Counted from the stretch's first letter, positions 1 to 7,931 are shown. The stretch is 64,000 nucleotides of DNA from Nonomuraea thailandensis (GCF_024172165.1 NZ_JAMZEB010000002.1:8220501-8284500), one strand, 5' to 3'. The notes: a model not told the origin generated them from the letters alone. Translations and numbers: made by a program.

Positions 1-40
1 CTTCACCAAGGTCACGGTCAAGTTCACCGACGAGCCCTAA
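1..40 (+). CDS. 3' end of a truncated CDS, unidentified
   Basis: An open frame enters from the left edge and ends with TAA at 38-40. The last residues read FTKVTVKFTDEP, an alternating hydrophobic/polar pattern that looks like a terminal beta strand. Only 12 codons are inside the window, so the product cannot be named. The stop is followed by about 150 bases without a gene. Confidence 0.4.
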   Translation, partial: FTKVTVKFTDEP

Positions 41-194
41 GCATCCTCACCTGCGCCTTAGGCATCCCTTGCACCCGCCTAAGTACCTCCCTGTCTGCGC
101 CCGTGCCGAGAGATAAGGCATACGCCCGATGCGCCGGCAGGGGCCTTAGGACGAACCTTGAGAGTGCAGGGAACAAGACAAGGGAGCACGTCGG

Positions 195-347
195 ATGAAC
201 GCCGAACTCGAATACACCGTGATGCAGCATCACGCGGCCGAGCTGCGCCAGGCCGCCGCCGAGCAGCGGCGCGTACGCGAGGCGAGCAAGAGCCGGCCGG
301 CCGAGCGCCGTCACCGCTCGGTCTTCGCCCGGTTCCTCGTCTCGTGA
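195..347 (+). CDS. Small charged protein of 50 aa, function unknown
   Basis: ATG at 195 is preceded by AGGGAG at 181-186, a well-placed ribosome binding site, and the frame ends with TGA at 345-347. The protein starts MNAELEYTVMQHHAAELRQ and continues as an Ala/Gln/Arg-rich segment likely to be helical, ending in a basic tail with FARFLVS. No signal peptide or membrane segment is seen. Small proteins of this general look are common in actinomycetes, but I know no assigned function. Strong hairpins follow directly, consistent with a short monocistronic transcript. Three CCTTAGG-type heptamers lie upstream or in the downstream hairpin. Confidence 0.6.
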   Translation: MNAELEYTVMQHHAAELRQAAAEQRRVREASKSRPAERRHRSVFARFLVS

Positions 348-358
348 CCGCCCACAAG

Positions 359-412
359 CAGCCCGGCCGCACCCTCCCTCGCGGCCGGGCTGAAACGCCC
401 CCTTAGGGGGGC
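359..412 (+). terminator. Tandem hairpins after the 50-aa gene
   Basis: AGCCCGGCCGC pairs with GCGGCCGGGCT (about 359-391), followed at 397-412 by a second palindrome, GCCCCCTTAGGGGGGC. They lie just after the stop at 347 and probably end that transcript. Confidence 0.55.
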
Positions 413-461
413 TACGGCGCCCCGGCCCGCATTCCTGGTCGAGCCGGTGGCACGACGCCAC

Positions 462-497
462 GAGGCCCCGGTCCGTTCCTGGTCGGACCGGGGCTTC
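462..497. terminator. Hairpin between the 50-aa gene and the terpene synthase gene
   Basis: GGCCCCGGTCCG pairs with CGGACCGGGGC across a short TTCCTGGT loop. It lies 3' of both converging genes (plus-strand stop at 347, minus-strand stop at 527), so it can serve as a bidirectional terminator. Confidence 0.55.
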
Positions 498-526
498 GCG
501 CTGTCCGGGCGACGAGCGCGGGCGGA

Positions 527-1615
527 TCAGAGCGGCTGCCGCTGCATGCCCTGGTCGCTGGGCGCGGGCGCCGCGCTGGCGCGCCCCGCCGGCGCCTCCG
601 CCTGCCGGACCGCCCGGGAGACGGGGCCATGGTAGCGGCCGGAGCGCTGGTGCCAGGCGCACGCGCCGGCCTGCCAGTCCCGCAGCCCCTGGACGTACCG
701 GGCGATCCTGCCCCGTTCCTCCGCGTCCAGCCCGCACTCCTCCACCAGCGGCGGCAGATCCGCCAGCACCGTGCTCTCGAACTGCCGCAACCGGGACGTC
801 CGCAGGTCGTTCACCCGGTCGGCGGCCTCCTGCGCCCCGCAGCCCAGGGACCGCCGCAGCACCACCACCCCGTTGTCGTGCCCGCTCTGCTGCCGGCCCG
901 AATACAGGTCGTTGAGCAGGTGCACCCCGTCGGAGAACGTGTCGCGCAACACCTCGATCGGCCGCGTGCCCGCGACCTTCCCGGGCACCTCCGCACCGGC
1001 GACCCGCTCGACGAGATCCGCCACCCACAGGGCGGCGCCCGAGGTGCGGCGCAGGCCGACGCGTTCGACGGGCCCGGGGACGCGGGCGTCCCCGGCGTCC
1101 TCCAGCTCGCTCAGGCAGCCCCGCATGAGCGCCTGCGTGCCGTCGGCGAACCTGCGCCGCCACTCCGGCGACGACCCGGCGAACGTGCGGGGCCACAGGT
1201 CGGCGAGCCCGCTCTCGGCCGGGTTCACCGGCCGCGGCGTGCGCGGGGAGCCCGGCGGGGTGAAGCGGCGCAGCCGGTGCAGGTACGCCTTCGCCTGCCG
1301 GTGGGCCCCCGGCCGCGCGAACACCTGGGTGAAGTGGTCGCCGAACCAGCACGCCCAGACGTACCAGTCGGAGGCCAGCCGCAGCTCCGCCGGGGCGGCG
1401 TCCGGATGACCGTACGCCGCCAGCAGCGGGATCGCCATGGACGCGAACCGCGCCTCGCCCCAGACCCGCGCGCCTCGCCCGTCCACGAAGTCGAGCAGGC
1501 CCATCGTCCTGGCCCAGGTCGTGGAGTGGGTGTGCGCGGCGTCGGCGTGCGGGCTCAGGCGGGCCGGATCGGGCTGGTACGGGGCGGGGAGGACGAACGG
1601 ATCATCAGGGGGCAT
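527..1615 (-). CDS. Terpene synthase family protein with altered metal-binding motifs
   Basis: 362 aa. ATG at 1615 is chosen because GGAGG lies 10 bases upstream; the frame is open further upstream but has no comparable site. The N-terminus has the HADAAHTHSTTWARTMGL pattern of bacterial class I terpene cyclases, and the C-terminus has the W..G...WH..SGRY pattern. The Asp-rich motif normally DDHF reads GDHF (FGDHFTQVF), so its first Asp is Gly. The NSE motif (NDxxSxxxE) reads NDLYSGRQQ, with Gln for Glu. Either the enzyme uses an unusual metal-binding set or it has lost ordinary cyclase activity. Product unknown. It lies downstream of the phospholipase gene on the same strand, with a palindrome between them. 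Confidence 0.8.
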   Translation of the reverse strand: MPPDDPFVLPAPYQPDPARLSPHADAAHTHSTTWARTMGLLDFVDGRGARVWGEARFASMAIPLLAAYGHPDAAPAELRLASDWYVWACWFGDHFTQVFARPGAHRQAKAYLHRLRRFTPPGSPRTPRPVNPAESGLADLWPRTFAGSSPEWRRRFADGTQALMRGCLSELEDAGDARVPGPVERVGLRRTSGAALWVADLVERVAGAEVPGKVAGTRPIEVLRDTFSDGVHLLNDLYSGRQQSGHDNGVVVLRRSLGCGAQEAADRVNDLRTSRLRQFESTVLADLPPLVEECGLDAEERGRIARYVQGLRDWQAGACAWHQRSGRYHGPVSRAVRQAEAPAGRASAAPAPSDQGMQRQPL

Positions 1616-1743
1616 GGGGGCGATCCTCCGCTGGTGCTCCCGACGAGAACGGACGACCTCTGCCGGGGGACGAGGCTGATGGAACCGGCGCTCCTGTTGT
1701 GGCTTGTCTGGTCGTTGAGACTCCAGTATGAACACATAGAGTA

Positions 1744-1776
1744 ATCAATGAATACTGTCCGTGACGGATCATTGAT
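1744..1776. promoter_or_regulatory. Nested palindrome upstream of the terpene synthase gene
   Basis: Perfect arms ATCAATGA (1744-1751) and TCATTGAT (1769-1776) enclose a second palindrome, TCCGTGACGGA (1758-1768). It begins just 3' of the phospholipase stop (1781) and about 130 bases upstream of the terpene synthase start. The surroundings are locally AT-rich. It could be an operator or a terminator; there is no T-run typical of a terminator. Confidence 0.45.
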
Positions 1777-1780
1777 GTGA

Positions 1781-3202
1781 CTACTCCACGGCGCCGGCCC
1801 GCGTCAGCAGATCCCGGTACCAGCCGTCGTACGGCCGGTCGGTCGCCGGATAGGTGGCCGGCGGGTCGGTGGCGTCGCCCGCCGAGTCGAAGCCCCAGCC
1901 ACGGGCGAGCTTGCCCGCCCTCAGAGCCGCCGTGATGAACGAGGACTGGCCCGCCGGCGCCGCGTGGAACAGCGCCCCCTCCTGGAGCTCCGCGCCGTCC
2001 CCCTGCTGGAACTCGCCGAAGGCGATCTGCGGGTAGCGGACGCGGTCGCCGGTGCGCCTGTCGGTGTCGACGCGCAGCGTCTGCGCGGGCGTGGGGCCGT
2101 CGGCGCCGGTCCACACGCGTACGCGGGACGTGCCGCTGACCGAGGTGGCCTTGTCGTGGCGGGCGTCGGAGGTCCTGGCGTTGCCGCCCCACGCGACCGA
2201 CATGGCGCCCGCGTCGAGCACGCCGGCCCACTCCCAGTTCTGGCTGGAGCCCTGGCTGCGGTGGATCTCGCGCAGCCGCGTGCCGGACGGGTCGGTGAAC
2301 CTGATCGTGGGCAGGACGCCGTCGTCGTACTTGCGGCTGGCCGACCAGGTGATCTCGCCGTCGGCGCCGAGCCGGCCGACGCGGTACCACAGCGTGGTCG
2401 CGCTCTGCGACTGGTGGACCTCGACCAGGTCGCCGTTGTCGTTCAGCGCGACGGCGGGGGTGACGCCGCTGTCGTACCTGCCGTGGCGCAGCCAGGTGAC
2501 GCGGCCGTCGGCGCCGTACACGCCGGTCCAGTACCACAGGTCGCCTGAACCGGAGTCGTGCACCTCCACCACCTGGCCGCGGCCGTTGATCGCGACGGCC
2601 GGGTTGTGGCCGAGGTCGCGCCGGTACGCGCTGCGCGTCCCCCCGTCGCCGGAGATCACCGCGAGGACGCGCCCGCGCAGCTCGTCCACCGTCGGCGGGC
2701 TCGCCGGGTACTCCTCGGCCCGGTACAGCCGCGCGCCGAAGACGGAGGTGAGCTGCTGGTTGAGCGCGGCCAGGTTGCCGGCGGCGTACGAGGTGTTGTC
2801 CGTAAGGTCGTCCTTGACGTCGAGGGCGACGACGATCGGCGCGGCGGCCGGATGCTGCGCGGACCAGGTGTCGATGACGCCGAGCCAGTCGCGCAGGAGG
2901 TTCGAGGCGGGGTTTCCTGCGTGGTCGACCTGGTTGCCCGGGGAGTCGTGGCCGACGGCGTAGTCGCGGGAGGTGGCGTAGCCGTTGTCGTGGATGTCGA
3001 GCTCGATGAAGCGGATGCCGTGGTCGAGCTGGTGGGCGATCGAGTCGCGGGCGCCGCCGAGGTTGCCGGAGTAGCTGTTGTGGGTGGCGCGGAAGACCGC
3101 CGAGGGTAACGGGACGTCCGCGGTCGTGTCGATGTTCGCGCTGGTCAGCAGGGTGGATGCGGCGAGGGTGAGCGCTGCGGGGATGGCTGCGATGTGAGGC
3201 AC
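1781..3202 (-). CDS. Secreted PI-PLC-like phosphodiesterase with a repeat domain
   Basis: About 473 aa if the GTG at 3202 is the start. That start gives an Ala/Leu-rich leader (AAIPAALTLAASTLL) like a signal peptide, but the leader lacks early positive charges and AGGGA abuts the GTG, so the true start could be upstream. The catalytic domain shows THNSYSG, IELDIHD, VGHDSPG and VALDVKDDL, matching the two His and the acidic metal ligands of the PI-PLC X-domain superfamily. Residues about 195-330 hold three imperfect copies of a repeat of about 50 aa of the form G..P.VALN..G..VEVH.S.....LWY. The enzyme probably acts outside the cell on a phosphodiester of lipid or glycan. Substrate unknown. Confidence 0.8.
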   Translation of the reverse strand: MPHIAAIPAALTLAASTLLTSANIDTTADVPLPSAVFRATHNSYSGNLGGARDSIAHQLDHGIRFIELDIHDNGYATSRDYAVGHDSPGNQVDHAGNPASNLLRDWLGVIDTWSAQHPAAAPIVVALDVKDDLTDNTSYAAGNLAALNQQLTSVFGARLYRAEEYPASPPTVDELRGRVLAVISGDGGTRSAYRRDLGHNPAVAINGRGQVVEVHDSGSGDLWYWTGVYGADGRVTWLRHGRYDSGVTPAVALNDNGDLVEVHQSQSATTLWYRVGRLGADGEITWSASRKYDDGVLPTIRFTDPSGTRLREIHRSQGSSQNWEWAGVLDAGAMSVAWGGNARTSDARHDKATSVSGTSRVRVWTGADGPTPAQTLRVDTDRRTGDRVRYPQIAFGEFQQGDGAELQEGALFHAAPAGQSSFITAALRAGKLARGWGFDSAGDATDPPATYPATDRPYDGWYRDLLTRAGAVE

Positions 3203-3419
3203 TCCCTGATCTTCGTCTCGGGGGCCCGCGCCGACAAGGCGGTCGCAGCCGTCCGGCCCCGGCGGACGACGAGCCCGGGCCCGTGGCCGCCGGGGGTGGC
3301 GGTCCGGCGTCAGCTCCACCGGCGACGGCGCGGCCGACGTACGCATGCGCGCCGAGGCGTCCGGCCAGGGGCGCGTCTACCAGGCCGGTCGCGACCAGAC
3401 GAGCAACGAGAGACGGCGT

Positions 3420-4088
3420 TCACAGGCCGCGCCGGGCTTCCAGCGCGTCCAGGATCAGGTCCAGGCCGTAGCCGAACTCGGCGGCGTAGTCGTAGCCGGG
3501 CCGCATGGCGTGGTCGACGATGATCTCGGCGAGGTACGGCAGCTCGTCGGCCGGCAGGTGCTCCAGGATGTTGCCGGCCACCTCCTCCACGTCGTGCGGC
3601 GTCATCACCGGCAGGTTCGCCTCCTGGATGACGAACCCGTTGATGTAGCTGTCGATGATCGAGACCGCGTGCGCGGCCATCGCCAGCGTGAACCCGGCCC
3701 TGCGCAGGACGCCGAGGACGGCGTCGTGGTGGCGCAGCGTCGCGGGCCCCGGGTTGCGGCGGGAGTCCATGAGGCCGAGGGCCCAGCTGTGCTGCGACAG
3801 GACCGCCCGCGCGGAGCAGGCACGCGCCCGGATCGCCTCCCGCCAGTCGGCGTGATCGGCGCCGGGCAGCTCGATCGCCGCGAACACCATGTCGACCACG
3901 CCGTCGAGGATCGCGTCCTTGTTCGGCACGTGGTGGTAGAGCGACATCGCCTCCACGCCGAGCTCCGTCGCCACGCGGCGCATGGTGATCGCCTCCGCTC
4001 CGCCACGGTCGGCGACCCGGATCGCCGCCTCCAGCACGAGAGCTCTGCTGAGTGGCTGCGGTGATGGCGACACGACGGCTCCGGGCAT
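3420..4088 (-). CDS. TetR-family repressor
   Basis: 222 aa from the ATG at 4088; GTG at 4073 is an alternative start with GGAG five bases upstream. The N-terminal helix-turn-helix reads AITMRRVATELGVEAMSLYHHV, shown here as AITMRRVATELG then SLYHHV. The long C-terminal half resembles the ligand-binding domain of TetR itself (TetR_C type). It is divergent from the oxidoreductase gene at 4169, with three CTTAC-N4-GTAAG palindromes between them, so it very likely represses both itself and that gene. The inducer is unknown. Confidence 0.9.
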   Translation of the reverse strand: MPGAVVSPSPQPLSRALVLEAAIRVADRGGAEAITMRRVATELGVEAMSLYHHVPNKDAILDGVVDMVFAAIELPGADHADWREAIRARACSARAVLSQHSWALGLMDSRRNPGPATLRHHDAVLGVLRRAGFTLAMAAHAVSIIDSYINGFVIQEANLPVMTPHDVEEVAGNILEHLPADELPYLAEIIVDHAMRPGYDYAAEFGYGLDLILDALEARRGL

Positions 4089-4095
4089 CGAAGGG

Positions 4096-4154
4096 TTGAC
4101 AGCCTTACGAGCGTAAGCCAGCCTTACAGACGTAAGCCACCTTACGGGCGTAAG
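4096..4154. promoter_or_regulatory. Operator region with three CTTAC-N4-GTAAG palindromes
   Basis: CTTACGAGCGTAAG (4104-4117), CTTACAGACGTAAG (4123-4136) and CTTACGGGCGTAAG (4141-4154) repeat every 18-19 bases between the divergent TetR and oxidoreductase genes. A TTGACA hexamer at 4096-4101 directly precedes them. The spacing is close to two helical turns, so repressor dimers would sit on nearly the same DNA face. The last site ends just before the oxidoreductase ribosome binding site. Confidence 0.85.
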
Positions 4155-4168
4155 AAAAGGAGATCGCG

Positions 4169-4567
4169 ATGCCGATGCCGTTGTGGTGGGGGCACGTGAA
4201 CAAGCGGGTGTTCAACCCCCTCACGCTCGCCCGCGGGAAGTCGCCGGTGCTGATCCATGTCGGGCGCGTCTCCGGCGCGACCTACCACACGCCTCTCGAC
4301 GCGCATCCCGTCGCGGGCGGCTATCTGTTCGTGCTGGTGTACGGGTCGCGGTCGGACTGGGTGCGCAACGTGCTCGCGGCGGAGAGCGCGCGGCTCAGCG
4401 TCGACGGGAAGGAGGTGGAGCTGACCTCTCCGCGGGTCGTCGGAAGGGACGAGGCCTTCCGGGCTCTGCCGCAGGAGGTGACCCGGCCGCCGAAGGTGCT
4501 GCGGATCACCGAGTTCCTCCGCATGGACCTGGCCGCCGGCCAGGGGCGTACCGCGCCGGCGCCTTGA
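4169..4567 (+). CDS. Deazaflavin-dependent nitroreductase-family protein (DDN-like)
   Basis: 132 aa. ATG at 4169 follows AAAAGGAGA at a good distance. The sequence has the pattern of the F420-dependent split-barrel DDN family: an N-terminal N..VFNP.T segment, then SPVLIHVGRVSGATYHTPL, YLFVLVYGSRSDWVRN and VELTSPRVV. Family members use deazaflavin F420 to reduce quinones or nitroaromatics, or bind fatty acids; which applies here is not visible. Control by the divergent TetR through the triple operator suggests induction by a small, perhaps toxic molecule. Confidence 0.85.
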   Translation: MPMPLWWGHVNKRVFNPLTLARGKSPVLIHVGRVSGATYHTPLDAHPVAGGYLFVLVYGSRSDWVRNVLAAESARLSVDGKEVELTSPRVVGRDEAFRALPQEVTRPPKVLRITEFLRMDLAAGQGRTAPAP

Positions 4568-4584
4568 TCGAAGGCGCCGGCGCG
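4552..4584. terminator. Bidirectional hairpin between convergent genes
   Basis: A perfect 14-bp stem with a 5-base loop (CGCGCCGGCGCCTT / AAGGCGCCGGCGCG) overlaps the oxidoreductase stop (4567) and ends just before the thiolase stop (4592). It serves both converging transcripts. Confidence 0.75.
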
Positions 4585-4591
4585 ACGCGCG

Positions 4592-5779
4592 TCAGGACTT
4601 GGGGACGGTGATGAGCAGGGCGTCGCCCTGGCCGCCGCCTCCGCACAGGCCCGCGGCGCCCAGCCCGCCGCCCCGCCGCTTCAGCTCGTACGCCAGCGTC
4701 AGCACGATCCTGGCCCCTGACGCCCCGATCGGGTGCCCCAGAGCGATGCCGCCTCCGTTGACGTTGACCTTGTCCAGGGGCACGCCCAGCTCCTTGGCCG
4801 ACTGCAGCACCACGCTGGCGAACGCCTCGTTGATCTCCACCAGGTCCAGGTCGGCCGCCGTGACGCCCTGCTTGGACATCGCGTGCTTGATGGCGTTGGC
4901 CGGCTGCGACTGCAGGGACGCGTCGGGGCCGGCGACGTTGCCGTGGCGGCCGATCTCCGCCAGCCAGGGCAGGCCCAGCTCCTCGGCCTTCGCCCTGGAC
5001 ATGACGACCACCGCGCAGGCGCCGTCGGAGATCTGGGAGGCCGAGCCGGCCGTGATGGTGCCGTCGGCGGCGAAGGCGGGGCGCAGCTTGGCGAGGGTCT
5101 CGGCCGTGGTGTCGCCGCGCACCCCCTCGTCCTCCTTGACGATCAGCGGCTCGCCGCGGCGCTGCGGGATCTCCACGGGGACGATCTCGTCCTCGAAGAC
5201 GCCGTTCTTGACGGCGGCGGCGGCGAGCTGGTGGGAGCGGGCCGACACGGCGTCCTGCTCCTCGCGGCCGATGCCGAGGCGGCTGTTGTAGCGCTCGGTC
5301 GACTCGCCCATCGCGCACTGGTCGAAGGCGCAGAACAGGCCGTCGTGCGCCATCGAGTCGACGACCTGCGAGCCGCCGTACTTGACGCCCTTGCGCAGGC
5401 CGGGCAGCAGGTGGGGGGCGTTGGTCATGGACTCCATGCCGCCGGCCACCACGATCTCGAACTCGCCGGCCCTGATGAGCTGGTCGGCCAGGGCGATGGC
5501 GTCGAGGCCCGACAGGCACACCTTGTTGATGGTGATCGAGGGGACGGTCATGGGGATGCCGGCCTTGACGGCGGCCTGGCGGGAGGGGATCTGCCCGGCG
5601 CCGGCCTGGAGCACCTGGCCCATGATGACGTACTCGACGGCCTCGGGCGCGACCCCGGCGCGCTGCAGGGCGGCCTTGATCGCGATGCCGCCGAGCTCGA
5701 CGGCCGGCAGGCCGGAGAGGGAGCCGAGGAGCTTTCCGATGGGGGTGCGAGCTCCGGCGACGATGACGGAACTGGACAT
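4592..5779 (-). CDS. Acetyl-CoA acetyltransferase (thiolase)
   Basis: 395 aa. ATG at 5779 has AGGAGG eight bases upstream; longer upstream frames lack a site. All thiolase landmarks are present: the nucleophilic Cys in KVCLSGLDAI, the NEAFASVV loop, the GGGIALGHPIGASGAR motif and the second catalytic Cys in GLCGGGGQGD. It catalyses thiolytic cleavage or Claisen condensation of acyl-CoA, probably acetoacetyl-CoA or a beta-oxidation intermediate. It is divergent from methylmalonyl-CoA epimerase, the same pairing as fadA4 and Rv1322A in M. tuberculosis, suggesting a shared role in acyl-CoA and propionate metabolism. Confidence 0.95.
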   Translation of the reverse strand: MSSSVIVAGARTPIGKLLGSLSGLPAVELGGIAIKAALQRAGVAPEAVEYVIMGQVLQAGAGQIPSRQAAVKAGIPMTVPSITINKVCLSGLDAIALADQLIRAGEFEIVVAGGMESMTNAPHLLPGLRKGVKYGGSQVVDSMAHDGLFCAFDQCAMGESTERYNSRLGIGREEQDAVSARSHQLAAAAVKNGVFEDEIVPVEIPQRRGEPLIVKEDEGVRGDTTAETLAKLRPAFAADGTITAGSASQISDGACAVVVMSRAKAEELGLPWLAEIGRHGNVAGPDASLQSQPANAIKHAMSKQGVTAADLDLVEINEAFASVVLQSAKELGVPLDKVNVNGGGIALGHPIGASGARIVLTLAYELKRRGGGLGAAGLCGGGGQGDALLITVPKS

Positions 5780-5865
5780 GACAACGGCCTCCTGTGCTCG
5801 CGCGTCCGGTCTTTTGACACGATACCCACGAGTACGACGTCGCTCGCCATGGAGGTAGGCCACAC

Positions 5866-6291
5866 ATGTTCATGCGGATCGACCACATCGGGATCGCCTG
5901 TCGTGACCTGGAGGAGAAGATCGAGCTCTTCTCCCGCACGTTCGACCTCACGGTCGTGGCCAGGGAGGTCAACGAGGAGCAGGGCGTGAAGGAGGCGATG
6001 CTGCACATCGCCGACGGCGAAGGCGGGGGCTCCTACATTCAGCTCCTGGAGCCTCTCTCCGACGACTCTCCTGTGGGAAAATTCCTCGCTAAGCGGGGCG
6101 AAGGCGTCCATCACGTGGCGTTCGGGGTTCCGGACGTCGAGGAGGCCATGGCCACGATCGGCGAGAAGGGTGTGAGGCTGCTGGACGAGCGTCCCCGCCA
6201 CGGGTCGATGGGCTCGCAGATCGCGTTCCTGCACCCGAAAGATGTGGGCGGGATGCTGACGGAGCTGGTCCAAGCGGCCAAGCGACAGTAA
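5866..6291 (+). CDS. mce: Methylmalonyl-CoA epimerase
   Basis: 141 aa. GGAGGT lies nine bases before the ATG at 5866; the second Met two codons later is also possible. It is a VOC-fold metalloenzyme: DHIGIACRD supplies the first His ligand, GVHHVAF the second, and a C-terminal LTELV Glu completes the set. It interconverts (2R)- and (2S)-methylmalonyl-CoA for the B12-dependent mutase, linking propionyl-CoA to succinyl-CoA. The cobalamin adenosyltransferase at 24.5 kb belongs to the same pathway; the mutase itself is not in this window. A TTGACA hexamer at 5814-5819 in the divergent gap is a candidate -35 element. Confidence 0.95.
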   Translation: MFMRIDHIGIACRDLEEKIELFSRTFDLTVVAREVNEEQGVKEAMLHIADGEGGGSYIQLLEPLSDDSPVGKFLAKRGEGVHHVAFGVPDVEEAMATIGEKGVRLLDERPRHGSMGSQIAFLHPKDVGGMLTELVQAAKRQ

Positions 6292-6492
6292 ACCCCCACA
6301 AAACGTAAAAAACGTTCATATGTAACTAGTCACGCATAAAGATGGACGGGGCTTCGCAGGTGGCACCAGCGGAGTACGCTTGACCTTCCACCGGACATGG
6401 GGCCTGCCGAGAGGCACAGGCTCCTGGTACGGATGCCCCGAACCCCCCGTCCGGCCCGTGTAGCCGTCTCGACAACCCAGGATCGAGCCTCC

Positions 6493-7785
6493 ATGCAGTC
6501 CGACATCGACGCCCAGCTCAACAACTTCTTCGAGGACGCCCCCGCACGCGAGTTCGACGTGGTGCTCCGGGGTTACGACCGGCACCAGGTCCACGATCAC
6601 CTCAAGCAGCTCGACGGGGAGCTACGCCAGGCCCGCGAGCAGGTTGCCAGCCTCCAGCGCGACCTGTCCGACTCCCAGCGCCAGCTCCAGGAGCAGGAGC
6701 GCCCCACCTACTCCGGCCTGGGCGCCCGCATCGAGCAGCTGCTCCGGCTGGCCGAGGAGCAGGCGACCGAGCTCGTCCAGGCCGCCAGGTCCGAGGCCAA
6801 CGAGATCAAGGCCGCCGCCAAGGTCGAGGCCGCCGACGTGCGCGCCGCCGCCGAGGCCGAGGCCGCCGAGAAGCGCGCCCAGGCCACGCGCGAGAGCGAC
6901 GAGATGCGGACGACCGCCGAGCGGGAGGCCGAGGACATCCGCTCGACCGCGCGCCGCGAGGCCGACGAGCTGACCAACACCACCGAGCGGGAGGCCGCCA
7001 AGCTGCGCGCCACCGCCGACCACGAGGTGGCGGAGAAGCGGGCCGACGCCGAGCGGGAGATCGCCAAGCTGCGCACCACCACCGAGCGCGAGGTGGCCCA
7101 GCTGCGGGCCTCCACCAAGCGCGAGCGTGACGAGGTGCTGACCACCGCCAAGCGGCAGGCCGACGAGATGCGCGCGCAGGCGCAGCGGGTGCTGGAGGAG
7201 TCGGAGGCCAAGCGGGCGCAGGACGAGGCGGAGTTCGAGATCCAGCTCGCCTCCCGCCGCGAGGAGGCCGAGCGCCAGGAGGCCGAGCGCCACGCCACCG
7301 CCCAGGCCGCCACGCAGAAGCTGGTCGCCGAGGCCGAGCAGCGCGCCGCCACCGCCGAGTCGCGGGCCACGAAGGCCACGCAGCAGGCCGAGCAGACCCG
7401 CCGCGAGGCCGACCTGCACGCCAAGCAGCTCGTCGCCAACGCCCGCAAGAGCTCCGAGACCATCGTGGCCGACGCCAAGAGCAGCGCCGACACGATCGTC
7501 ACCGAGGCGAAGAACGACGCCGAGCGCACCCGTTCGGCGATGCAGCGCCAGGTCGACGAGCTCACCCGCCAGCGTGACAGCATCACCAGCCACCTGGCCC
7601 AGCTCCGCCAGCTCCTCGGCGGCGCCGCGCTGCCGGGCATGGAGCCCGAGCCCGCGGTCACCGCGGCCCCGCCGAAGCCCGCGCTCGCCGCGCCCGCGGC
7701 CGAGCCGATGGCGCCGGCCACGACCCCCGCGCCCAAGGTGGAGGTCAAGAAGGCCGACGACGACGCGGAGTGGTGGCAGGAGTAA
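6493..7785 (+). CDS. DivIVA-like coiled-coil protein with hendecad repeats
   Basis: 430 aa. ATG at 6493 is preceded by AGGA 11 bases upstream; the frame is open further upstream without a better site. Residues 20-45 resemble the DivIVA N-terminal membrane-targeting motif (FDVVLRGYDRHQVHDHL). Residues 101-232 are twelve unbroken 11-residue repeats, nearly all beginning with Glu and many ending with Arg (for example EIAKLRTTTER). Coiled coil continues to about residue 385, followed by a Pro/Ala tail and an acidic end (DDDAEWWQE). Relatives such as Scy and FilP in Streptomyces build polar-growth scaffolds; a cytoskeletal role at cell poles is likely. It appears to be monocistronic. Confidence 0.8.
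   Translation: MQSDIDAQLNNFFEDAPAREFDVVLRGYDRHQVHDHLKQLDGELRQAREQVASLQRDLSDSQRQLQEQERPTYSGLGARIEQLLRLAEEQATELVQAARSEANEIKAAAKVEAADVRAAAEAEAAEKRAQATRESDEMRTTAEREAEDIRSTARREADELTNTTEREAAKLRATADHEVAEKRADAEREIAKLRTTTEREVAQLRASTKRERDEVLTTAKRQADEMRAQAQRVLEESEAKRAQDEAEFEIQLASRREEAERQEAERHATAQAATQKLVAEAEQRAATAESRATKATQQAEQTRREADLHAKQLVANARKSSETIVADAKSSADTIVTEAKNDAERTRSAMQRQVDELTRQRDSITSHLAQLRQLLGGAALPGMEPEPAVTAAPPKPALAAPAAEPMAPATTPAPKVEVKKADDDAEWWQE
6793..7188 (+). repeat. Twelve consecutive 33-bp coding repeats (11-aa hendecads)
   Basis: The region encodes residues 101-232 of the DivIVA-like protein. Units begin EANEIKAAAKV, EAADVRAAAEA, EAAEKRAQATR and run on without a phase break to QADEMRAQAQR. 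An 11-residue period gives three near-integral turns (11/3) and a nearly straight coiled coil. Confidence 0.85.
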
Positions 7786-7823
7786 GGCCGGCGATCACGA
7801 CACGGGGCTGAACGACGGCTGGG

Positions 7824-7862
7824 GAGAGCCTGGCGGCCGAATGGTCGCTAGGCTCTCTCTTT
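7824..7862 (+). terminator. Terminator after the DivIVA-like gene
   Basis: GAGAGCCT (7824-7831) pairs with AGGCTCTC (7850-7857) and is followed by a T-rich stretch. It lies 40 bases after the stop at 7785. Confidence 0.65.
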
Positions 7863-7931
7863 GCCGTCGGGCGTGTACGAAGTGGTACGGGTCCGTCATG
7901 CTGTGTTGCCGATCCCCCTGGAGTGTCCCCC

